Part shown: piece after piece, positions 55,419-64,000 of the stretch
Numbering within the stretch: the first letter of the stretch is position 1
Layout of the letters: each line of letters opens with the position of its first letter
Origin: Orychophragmus violaceus
Lineage: Eukaryota > Streptophyta > Magnoliopsida > Brassicales > Brassicaceae
Direction: 5' to 3'
Assembly: GCA_030180135.1 (NCBI GenBank)
Contig: CM058235.1
Location: forward strand, 18,748,720-18,812,719
Length of the DNA stretch: 64,000 bases
Position numbers and translations under genes: made by a program
Notes under the pieces: model-generated
The model's input: only the letters and a program-made list of their open reading frames with translations
What the model was told of the DNA's origin: nothing
The model's database searches: none

Positions 55419-55819
55419 TTGTGTTATTTTATTTACGGGGTTTAGTAAAATAATATATATGTAACAAAGTTAAAAGTCAATTGTAATATATAATCTACAT
55501 ATACACAATAATGCAAGATTTACCAAATATGATAAATATAAAATTCACCTATAAAACAATTGGAACCATATAGGGCTTCACAAATATTCGCCAAAAAAGA
55601 AAAGTTGAGTAAACTAAACTATTGTATATTAGATATAAAGAAAGCCGTTATGTTAAAAAGGAATCTTAGTTTCGTAGATAAATTTATTCACATACTAATG
55701 GTTATCAACTTGTACTTGCACATAATCTTTGGAATAAATTTGCATGGCTAATCAAAATTCTTCCAAATAAATCTTGACTGCAATGTATTGGATAAATAAA
55801 ATCGACAATGAAAAAAGTA
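55419..55819. other. AT-rich spacer
   Basis: No supported feature. Confidence 0.4.
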
Positions 55820-56045
55820 TTTATCAGTGTTTTCACATATGAAACTCTAGGCTTCTTTATTTATGGTTACTTCGAAGAAGGAGTGGATGCTTTTGATTGT
55901 TGACCAAGAAAGGAAGCCACGAATACAAATGATGAACATATTACCTAAAAAAGTGTTTTCTATTAGAATGGTAATTGTAGAACTAACAAAAACCTTATTA
56001 ATGACCGAATATTTAATAATAAATTTTTTTATTAAGACACAAAAA
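55820..56045 (+). pseudogene. Helitron helicase tail, + copy
   Basis: VTSKKEWMLLIVDQERKPRI then NILPKKVFSIRM resembles the last residues of plant Helitron helicases (VTSKKGLKxLIVD...VYKEVF). Preceded by TCAGTGTTTTCACATATG, matching the VFSHGQ region out of frame. Confidence 0.6.
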
Positions 56046-56099
56046 ATCAGAATGTAGCTTAATTAGCTTTTAGTCACTTATAAGCTTTGCAAAAAAAAA

Positions 56100-56530
56100 A
56101 ACACTTTTGAAGTCGATATGTTTTTGTGACTTCCTTTCTTGGTCTACTATCAAAATTTCCAAACCTTTCTTCGAAGTAATCCTAGATATATCAATGTATA
56201 GTTGTCCATGTGAAAACACTGTTCTAGGTAAAAAAATCCAATTAACTTTCGACCGAGACTATCTTTGGATTTTGTTGATTGTAATTGCAAAAGCTACTGA
56301 TAAAGGCAATTGTCTCCTCCTCATTTTGAATGACAATTTATTATCTTCAGGTGTTATCAATAATCTAGGAATAAGAACTATATCTCCAATCTTTTAATTT
56401 TTTTTACTCTCGCTTGAACCATAAAATCACTCAACTGAGTGATTTGCAATCTCACTCCATTCATTAAACCCCCAACATAATCAATGTTCCTCAGCAACCT
56501 TACAGGACAACAAATCTTCATTCGGTGACT
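56100..56530 (-). pseudogene. Helitron helicase tail, - copy
   Basis: On the minus strand: LRNIDYVGGLMNGVRLQITQ then LSDFMVQARV; after frameshifts VAFAITINKIQ and VFTWTTIH-like sequence (VFSHGQLY region out of frame), ending TKKGLEILIVDQERKS in another frame. It is the C-terminal helicase part of a Helitron. It converges with the + copy 55 bp away. Confidence 0.7.
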
Positions 56531-57934
56531 ATGGTTTGGTAATCCATATGCCTCTATGGTATTTAGAAAATATAGAGTGAGACTCGATTATTATCATCAC
56601 TTGTGTGTGACGGTCTACTGTGTTAGAATTTAGGTATTCGATCCTTACGTCATCTGGTAAATATAAGAAAAATGTCAAAATAAAAATAAAAACCAAAACA
56701 AATTATTGAATGAAAAAGTTTGTCTAAAAATAACTTATCTTTCAACTTATCGAGTATATTCTTATTTATCATGCTTACATCAACGTTTGTAAGACATATA
56801 ATAACTCTTTTTTTTAAAAGATCTTAGGTTCCTTCTATATTTGTAAGGAATACCAATCACCATACACTTCCCTAAACATTGCTTCAATTGGTTCACCACT
56901 GCAACAATCTAACAATCTACACTATTAATCTCTAGGCCATGATTGTGTAAGTGGTTTTGAGCTTTAGGTTTTTGATTTTTGGCTTTTGGGTTTTGATTTT
57001 TGTTTTTTGAATTTTTAGCTTTTGATTTTGCAGTAGATTTTAGTTTTTTGAAAACATGAATGTTGAATTATTTAGTTTTTCTATTTTTGGATTTTAGTAA
57101 AAAAAATCCTTTTACTCCTAAATTTTCAAAACTAAAATGCTAAATTTAATAATAAGAAATATTAGTTATAAAAATGATAACTTTACGTTGAGAATGTATG
57201 TCATACCTTGGTTTTTCAAGAACCCGTCATTTTCTCTTCCACACATGAAAAGTCCGTTCTATAATAGATCGTACCAAAGAATATCGTTTGTTAAATATTT
57301 TTTATAGCGTAAAGATCATTTATTAGAAATATTATAAAATAACTAATACATATAAAAAATATAAAAATAGTGTAATACTTATAACTAAAAATTCAATTAA
57401 TTTAATTGAAAACTATAGTAAAATTTGCAAAAAATATTAAATCAATTAAATAATTTTATCCCAAAAACTTTACTTGGATTTGCAACACAAAATTACTCTT
57501 GTTCATAAAGATAGATGAAAAGTGGTGAGAAATAATGCATACAAATGTATTTATATAGAAACATGTGATATATATAATTAGCAAACAAAAAATTGTAAAA
57601 AAATTTGTAATTCTTTTTAATATAATCTCTCTCCGTAAATCATAGGAAAAAAAAAACTCGAAAAAGCAAAGATTCTAGTTTCTATGTACAAATTGGTTTT
57701 TGATTGAAAATCTAGATTCTCTAAAAATCAGGAAATCCATTTGATGAAAATCTTTATTGGATAAAAAAGAAACCAAAACCAAACCAATAACCACAAACAT
57801 TCACATTGACGATGTTTAGCAAATGTCACATTAAAACAAAATATGTTTAGGTTGTAAACAAAAAGAAGTCACTGGATTTGGAAGAAACTTCTGCGATTAC
57901 AACCTCGTTCATAAGGATTAGAATAAACGAGGGT
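56531..57934. other. AT-rich spacer
   Basis: Includes a low-complexity stretch of GATTTTTGGCTTTT-like repeats at 56945-57060. No gene or transposon end recognised. Confidence 0.45.
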
Positions 57935-58948
57935 TATTGTGCTTCTTTAAGGTTGACACCTGTTAAACTAACCAACCTCTATTCACGATGTTAGGAGAGG
58001 AAGGTATGCGTATCCTGGCCTATCTAGACAGGCAATATACTTGAAGCCTCTCGTCATAGCCCGTAAGTTTTGGGACAATGTCTTCAAAGGAAGGTGAAGG
58101 CTGAGAGTCTAGGATGTTTTCAATAGTGGTCTTGATGGGTTCATACTCTCGACCAAGACCTTGAAGAGCTGCGAAGATTTTCATTTCCTCATCAACCGGA
58201 TGTCCAATAGAAGTAAGTTGATCACATATGCTCTTGATCTCTCGAAGGTGAATATTCAGTCATAGATTTATCTCGCTTAGAGATGGTCTGAATCCTTCTC
58301 TGTAGCTCAAATCTCCTTGAGGAGGTAACTCTGTTGAAGTGATTGGCTAAACAGGTCCAGATCTCATGAGCAGTGTTGCAATCGACAACAATGCTCATTA
58401 TATCTTCAGAAAACGAGCCAGTGTTCTCTCTCCGGGTTTGGCATTTCAGTGGAGGTATTATTGATCCCTGGAACAGTGAGTGTGGCCGGAGGCTTGAGCG
58501 TATCACCTGTGACAAAGCCGAGCAATCCCTGACCTTGAATAAAGGCAGTGAACTGACGTTTTGGTAACACATAGTTGCGTTCGGTTAAGGTTCACCTGTT
58601 CTTTTCATGAACGCATGCGTCCACGTTCATCACCCACAAATCAAATGTAAACAGAGACAAACAAAGAGGTAAATAAAAAGAAACGAGCCGCAGCGGTTGT
58701 TAAGGCTGTAAATTTTGGGTGTTGCCGTTGACACAATGAAAAACAGCGGTAGCAATGACGACCTCTGCGGCTACTTTTACGGTGGTTGATGATAGTCTCA
58801 ACATACTTGCGTCTGAAGTTAATTGATGTTTCTGTGTTTTTTTTTTGACGTTGACACAGACGCATGTGTTTCCTAAACGAACAACCACAGAAATGATGTG
58901 GGTAACGTTTAGTGTAGGAACAGATATGCCTGAAGAAGAGAGCTCCAT
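57935..58948 (-). pseudogene. gag: Copia gag pseudogene (UBN2 type)
   Basis: ATG at 58948 follows the primer site. Readable blocks: FTAFIQGQGLLGFVTGDTLK near 58545, then DCNTAHEIWTCLANHFNRVT and FELQRRIQTISKRDKSM near 58400-58280, then after a frameshift SICDQLTSIGHPVDEEMKIF and LQGLGREYEPIKTTI. Frameshifts and an early divergent segment (58940-58600) disable it. No pol follows. Confidence 0.75.
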
Positions 58949-59287
58949 GGTTCTGATACCATGAAAGTAGAGGAGAAGCTAAGGAAGATAGTGAAATGTA
59001 ATGCTTTTATTTATCTGTTCTTGCTTAACAAGATACGATTACATTACAGCTTTATTTATAGCTAAAGACATTAGGGTTTTGCTCATCATAATATGTGACA
59101 TCATATGTCAATAAAGCAAATTTATTTGCCGTTGGAAGAGGATGAGCTGTTGGTGCAGAGCCAGCTGCTTTTCCAGACTGATGCATTCGTGTAGCTGGTT
59201 CTGCTTTTTGTTTGACTTTGTTGTTTTCTTGATTGCAGGGATGATGCAGGCTTGAGCTGGCCTGAGACTTGGGCCGCCACATCATGT
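58949..59287 (-). repeat. Primer site and 5' LTR of the Copia gag remnant
   Basis: TGGTATCAGAACC (minus strand, 58961-58949) is a tRNA-Met type primer site. Upstream the LTR runs from about 59287 to 58962 (end CTACTTTCA). The outer edge is uncertain; TGATGTGGCGGCCC is my best guess for its start. Confidence 0.55.
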
Positions 59288-59349
59288 TGGTTTTGGGCTG
59301 ATCGCTTATAAGGTCAAGGATGCAGTGAATGGAGGAGAGGAGAAGCCCA

Positions 59350-59790
59350 ATCCAGAAACATGCACGCAAGTCCTTGCATTTTATACAAACCCATGCAAAT
59401 ATTGTTATCTAAGGAAGCAACGAGATGGAATTTATGAGCACAAATTCTCATCAAAAAAGACGTGGCATCAGGTTAGAGAAGAGAATCAAACAGTTCAATG
59501 GCATCGCTTGGTCTGGTTCAAACAATCTTTCTTGCTTGGCTTACCTTGTGGAACAGTCTGCTCACGACATTACCAGCCATGTGCAGTCTATGGGGAGTCG
59601 GAGGCACACGTCTCACCCCGGATTGATAAACTCACTGTTGCAGAATAAAACTTACAAAAAGTGGTTTTTTAAGGGAGGGAAACGAGAGCAATCACTCTCA
59701 TGCTACAACTCTGACTCTGCACATTCAAAAGGAGATGAAGCAAAGACTAATAGCTCTTATTGAGGTGGAGGTGAAGAAAACTTTGTCCTT
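59350..59790 (+). pseudogene. LINE ORF2 C-terminal (zf-RVT) fragment
   Basis: SSKKTWHQVREENQTVQWHR then LVWFKQSFLLGLPCGTV fits the W...R...W...VWF pattern of the zf-RVT domain at the end of plant LINE ORF2. A frameshift follows WFKQS. No other LINE part is visible. Confidence 0.45.
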
Positions 59791-60199
59791 GGGTGATGGA
59801 ATCGTCTACAAGATTCTTACACTCTCTTCGATTTGTTCTCATTATATAGAATCGTTTCCTTTATTTTCTAGGAACCATGTTTAAGCTCACTAGCTCAGTT
59901 CTTGTAAAGATCAATCCCTAACCAAACTCAAAAATATTGTAACTTCTTTTTTATATATATAATATTACATTTCAACAAACAAAAAGTCAATTTCTAAGAA
60001 ATCAAACTACTAAGGCCTTCTATTATCATTACCTAGAGTAAAATAAGAATGAAATATTAATCTCCTATAGATTCATTGACTGGATAACCAATTTTAGAAT
60101 ATTACATTTGTATATTTAATTTAAACTAAACTTTCGTAATATATTTTTCAAAAATATTGAATGACAAATAAAATTGTATGAAGTAGAACCGAAACCTAA
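59791..60199. other. AT-rich spacer
   Basis: No supported feature. Confidence 0.4.
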
Positions 60200-60302
60200 T
60201 TACTTTCTACGAAGTGTAATGGCTCTGGCCCGACCTGTTTTAAATTTTTTTTTTTAAATGAGAAAGCCCAACCCAAACCAAAATTCTATTACCTTTTTTC
60301 CC

Positions 60303-60328
60303 AAAACCCTAGCCCCTCTTTATAAATA
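60303..60328 (+). promoter_or_regulatory. Telo-box and TATA box of a promoter-like region
   Basis: AAACCCTAG at 60305 followed by TATAAATA at 60321-60328. This pair is common in promoters of Arabidopsis translation-related genes. Transcription would start near 60350. Confidence 0.5.
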
Positions 60329-60344
60329 GAAGTCTTCCCTCTTA

Positions 60345-60640
60345 GAAATGTGTGAAGAAAAAGCCTCCGACGAAGCCTTGTCCTTCTCGCGAGCTGCCAG
60401 CCATCTCTGGTGAGCCACCATTGCCCGATCTTCCCTTCTCTTACATGGATCTCTTCGTTCTTCTCCCGCGATCTGAGATCTGATCTCGTTTCTTAGATCT
60501 AACACTTTTCCAAACGCAGATCTGAGATCGATGCAATTCAGACCGTCAGATTGATTTGCGTTCTCCCGTCGAACCTTAAGGAATCACGTAACGCACAAAA
60601 TTTTGTTGGAAAGCCCTCGATCTCAGATTTCCAGAAAGGT
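60345..60640 (+). other. Possible 5'UTR exon ending in a splice donor
   Basis: GC-richer than its surroundings, with TCTTCTCCC-type pyrimidine patches and a short upstream ORF (MCEEKASDEALSFSRAASHLW). It ends AGAAAG|GTAAGAAT near 60641, a strong donor. It looks like the leader of a host gene whose body is missing or decayed. Confidence 0.35.
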
Positions 60641-60699
60641 AAGAATCGCCCAATTCCGACTTACCGTTTGTCAGTTAGCATCTGTTTTCTAAAACGTGT

Positions 60700-60975
60700 C
60701 TGTTTTGACGAATCTGTTTTTGGTTTGGTCCAGATCAATTTTCAAATTTCCGGTTTAACTTGGATCGATCCGGTTCAATTGGGTCTGGTTCGGTTTACTC
60801 CGGTTTGCTCCAATTCTAAATCTAATTTTCGATTTTCAATCTCAATTTTTGGGTCAGTTCAGTTTCCAATTTCAAATCCGATTTAATCCAGTTTCAATTT
60901 CCAACTTCCGGTTTAGTTTGGTCGGATTGACCGGTTCAGTCGGGTTGACCGGTCTGGTTCGGTTTAATCATGTTT
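60700..60975 (+). repeat. GGTTCGGTTT-like low-complexity region
   Basis: Many variants of CCGGTTTAACTTGG, GGTTCGGTTTA and TTTCAATTTCCAA. Typical of intron or intergenic sequence; no coding. Confidence 0.5.
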
Positions 60976-61344
60976 TGGCTGGTTAACTTCAATTGACCAT
61001 ACAACATGAAGTGTTGTATTCAAAATTAACAAAAAGTAGTTGAACTTTACTCGCCTAATTACTTTCAATTAACTTTCTGTTAAGAAATAATTAAAAATTT
61101 ATAGAAATATTATTTATTGGTATCAACGGTCTTTTTCAATTACCATTTTTACCTCTTTCGTTTTCTTAAATATCCATTTTGAAAATGATAACACAAATAC
61201 ATTGTATGAAGATTTATATCAAGTTTGACTTGAATAACTATTTTAGACATAAAATCTGGTATTAACATACTAACTTTATATTAGCTTTGACTTAAAATAT
61301 TCTTATGTACTGATTCATTGTACACAAATTTTAGTATGTAAATC

Positions 61345-61357
61345 AAGATGTGCAATG

Positions 61358-61394
<37 letters not shown>

Positions 61395-61405
61395 TGTGCA
61401 ATGAT
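61345..61405 (+). mobile_element. Poly(A) tract with 15-bp flanking direct repeat
   Basis: AAGATGTGCAATGAT occurs at 61345-61359 and 61391-61405 with 31 A residues between. This is what a LINE-type insertion leaves if only the poly(A) tail is copied. Confidence 0.75.
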
Positions 61406-62054
61406 TGTTAAAAAAAAAGGTTTAAAAACAGCTGACAAAACATTAATAACACCCTATAATTTTTCTATCTATTTGCGTTTGAGCAGTTTTATTAGTAGAA
61501 CAAAAGCAAAAGATAACAATTTTTGGTTGGTGGATACGCAGCAGGTACGAGTTTTTTTTTTTTGTTATTTTTCGTTGGATAACTATAATTGAGTGTTTCT
61601 TGGGTTTATGGGTGATTCAATTTTTAGGTTGCTTGAGTAGTTATTCATACATTTATCTAATGTAATATGAAATGCGTTGAGAACGGGTAATGAGCATATC
61701 CAAATGTTTAGAATGTTATATATAATCTAAATATTCCATAATATATAAATATTAAAATAAATAAATTATATTTTTATAATACTACGAAAAGAACAACAAC
61801 ATTGTAGAGTGGTTTTGAAGAGGAATCCTCTACTTCTTCAAGTTTTGGAGTTATCCCCAATTCCATCAAATCTGAAACAATATTTTCATGGTCTATGTTT
61901 ACAAACTTTTATTATTATTTTTCAATAATGAGCAGAAATTTAGGAATATGGAAAAGAATCTATAATTAATCCTTTAGTCTATTTGTCAGTTGAGAACTGA
62001 AAAAACAAATTAGTATGACTGTTTTAATACAAATTTATTAATGTTATATTTGTT
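61406..62054. other. AT-rich spacer
   Basis: No supported feature. Confidence 0.4.
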
Positions 62055-62235
62055 AATGTTTTCTTGAAGAAGTATGATTAGGTGTGTTTTAGTTTCGTGG
62101 TTGATTATAGTTTTAGGTCACATGAATGATTCATATATTAACAGGATGGAAAATGACAATTGTTGTAAAATAGGTTTAGGAATTAACAGCTTACATACAT
62201 CAGATATTTGAGGGTATATTAGATTCTAAACATCA
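62055..62235 (+). repeat. Dispersed repeat, copy 2
   Basis: Same order of motifs as 23985-24155, including TTTTAGGTCA, GAATGATTCATAT, AACAGGATGGA and ATTAGATTCTAAACA. Confidence 0.7.
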
Positions 62236-62441
62236 ATGTATATAATTGCAAAGATCTTGTGTTTATATGTCAAATAATTCTACCAGTTGTATACTATATA
62301 TTTGATTTCATTAAATACTCATGCATATAATACTATTTTGTCGGGTCGATGTCAATATTTGCTTGTTCAGTTTTTTTTAATTGATTCTAGCTCTATAATT
62401 TGAGGCACAAATCAAGCTTCACTAAGATCCGCACAGAGACT

Positions 62442-62714
62442 ATGCTGATGCCGACCACGAATTTGAATGTTCCATTATCCAGGACAGAGCTTGTGAAGTC
62501 TAGTACCGACGAAATGGTAAGGAGGCAGAAAACGAGGAAGATGAAAATTGCTGAGAAAACATCAGTAAGGAAAATCAATGATGACAATGAATTCGAGTGG
62601 AGACAGGAGGATTGTGCCCAACCAATTGGCAATGTTACTAAGTTTACTGGTGAGGGAGAAAATAAGAAATTCCATTATGGGAATTTCAAGTTTCATGGCG
62701 TAAAATATGGATTG
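62442..62714 (+). pseudogene. Exon-like fragment, possible BAH-domain protein
   Basis: From the ATG at 62442: MLMPTTNLNVPLSRTELVKS, a basic stretch (RRQKTRKMKIAEK), then NDDNEFEWRQEDCAQPIGNV and KKFHYGNFKFHGVKYGL, ending at a GTAAGT donor. The last part resembles the start of plant BAH (chromatin-reader) domains, recalled from family knowledge only. No following exon is seen before microsatellite and Helitron-like sequence. It may be the body of the gene whose promoter lies at 60303, or a captured piece. Confidence 0.35.
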
Positions 62715-62831
62715 GTAAGTTTTGCTTTGCTCTAAAATTTTACTTATTTAAAGCTTTTACCAGTTTTTCTAGTAGTTTTTAAGTTTGTGTATGAAAGTAA
62801 AATAAAATACAACTAACATTTTCAAAGCTAT

Positions 62832-62835
<4 letters not shown>

Positions 62836-62892
<57 letters not shown>
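62836..62892. repeat. (AT)n microsatellite
   Basis: About 28 AT units. Confidence 0.95.
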
Positions 62893-62894
<2 letters not shown>

Positions 62895-63066
62895 TAGCAA
62901 ACCATAATCAAAACCTAAGAAAAAAATATAAAAAGAAAAATAAATAAATAATAGAAATTATTTGTTTAAATTTGTAATACTGAAAAATAATTAGACTAAA
63001 AATGTAACAATATGAAAGATTACAAAAATATCAAGTTCTAGCAGTGGTCCAATACAATAGCATATA

Positions 63067-63580
63067 TCAATACTATTAAAAAATTAGAGTGATTATGAAA
63101 CTAACCTTTGGGGCATGTGTTATTTACAACTTGTGTCATTGCACATTAATGATTTAATTAAATTTCATTAAGGGTAATTAGGGAATATAACATTATCTCT
63201 ACAATCCATGTTTCCAAACAAGACAATTATTAAACATGTAGCCAAACAACCAAAATATAATGAGTCATACTTTCATAATTAATTAAACTATTTATATATA
63301 ATTAAATAACTTATATATCAACTATTTTTATATATATATAAGTTAATATTTTATAATTTATGATTTAATTCAAAAATATTTAGAATATATTATAATATCT
63401 TCTTTATTTTTGTTTCAAAAAAATATATATACATATACATATTACAATTGATGTTTTTACGATTGCACTTTTTGGCGGGTTCTTCCATCAAATTGAAAAA
63501 TATTTAAATCATTGAATGAGTTGAAAAATAAATTAGCCAATTTCGATTATAAATTTTCTAAAAAAAAATCTTCGCATGAG

Positions 63581-63614
<34 letters not shown>

Positions 63615-63633
63615 CTTTTACAATAGTTGTTTT

Positions 63634-63685
<52 letters not shown>

Positions 63686-63940
63686 AAATATATAATGTGA
63701 TCTTACGATATTACACGGATTAAAATATATAATGTGAAATCGTTATTTTAATATCTCTTCCCAAATAACACACAATTCATTTTTAAAATAATCTTAATTA
63801 TTAACTCACTTTTTATAATACGGGTTAAACAATTATAATCAAAATTATATTACATAATTAAAAATCTAAATTACTATGAACAAAATAAATAAAAATTAAA
63901 ATTTATAAAGAAAATAAATCAAGCGCGGGTCAAAATGTAG
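63067..63940 (+). mobile_element. Non-autonomous Helitron-like element
   Basis: 5' end TCAATACTATTAAAAAATTA, then ACCTTTGGGGCATGTGTTAT and TTGTGTCATTGCA, as in Arabidopsis ATREP-type Helitrons. 3' end GCGCGGGTCAAAATGTAG; the usual CTRR is here GTAG. It lies between A (63066) and T (63941), the Helitron target. No tandem duplication and no ORF. Two AT microsatellites (63582-63612, 63652-63682) lie inside. Confidence 0.55.
63582..63682. repeat. AT microsatellites with a (CA)n stretch
   Basis: (AT)n at 63582-63612 and 63652-63682; (CA)7 at about 63636-63649. They produce a false IYIYIY protein. Confidence 0.9.
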
Positions 63941-64000
63941 TAGCTACTTGAAAAACTTACAAAGCTTGTGCCACGGACGAGGCATCAACACTATATAAAT

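Noticed and set aside
1..64000. Defence, toxin, prophage or other prokaryotic system
   Set aside because: Introns, LTR, CACTA, hAT, LINE and Helitron elements throughout show plant nuclear DNA. No operon-like gene set is present.

Overview
The window looks like repeat-rich plant nuclear DNA, most likely pericentromeric or otherwise heterochromatic DNA of a Brassicaceae species. The reasons are Tat- and Athila-type Gypsy elements, Copia elements with a tRNA-Met primer site, CACTA and hAT DNA transposons, Helitrons, TRIM-like LTRs, AT-rich spacers with 'AAACCCTAAA' motifs, and F-box, RPA-like and eIF5 fragments of the kind these genomes carry. I found no intact host gene, no tRNA or rRNA, and no prokaryotic feature. 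Family assignments rest on motifs read by eye; the species is inference.

Layout. 1-8535: Tat-like Gypsy element in + orientation. It keeps gag, protease and the integrase tail, lacks RT and RNase H, and has a long repeat-rich 3' region and an antisense coiled-coil gene (Transposase_28-like) next to its 3' LTR. 8536-10794: 3' end of an Athila-type element whose LTR holds a hAT MITE. 10805-11552: CACTA transposase (Transposase_24-like) remnant. 11553-15078: 3' half of a second Tat element in the opposite orientation, so the two Tat elements form a large inverted repeat. 15213-21853: CACTA-like element or composite holding telomere-like tandem repeats, an Athila LTR piece, two F-box-like pseudogenes and an RPA1-like pseudogene. 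22036-25530: Helitron helicase tail, Copia 3' end and small fragments. 25573-27510: a second CACTA type with an AAT target duplication. 27564-28732: a non-coding retroposon with a 16-bp target duplication. 28788-30738: degenerate gene-like fragments. 30739-35318: complete but decayed Copia element.

35448-49952 is a duplicated segment. Copy A (35448-38112) and copy B (41022-49952) share a CACTA left end, an exon-like ORF and a captured eIF5 first-exon fragment. Copy B is split by a near-full-length LINE (41535-47495) with two open ORFs, the best-preserved genes here. Between the copies lie a TRIM fragment and a truncated Copia element. The CACTA in copy B is complete (48770-52176, TCA target duplication).

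52300-64000: third F-box-like pseudogene, hAT MITE, a poly(A) retroposon with a 14-bp target duplication, two Helitron helicase tails facing each other, Copia gag plus LTR, a LINE fragment, a promoter-like and exon-like remnant of a possible host gene, a poly(A) tract flanked by a 15-bp direct repeat, and a short Helitron-like element at the edge.

The sequences do not form a pathway. They record nested insertions, and target-site duplications allow the order of several to be read.
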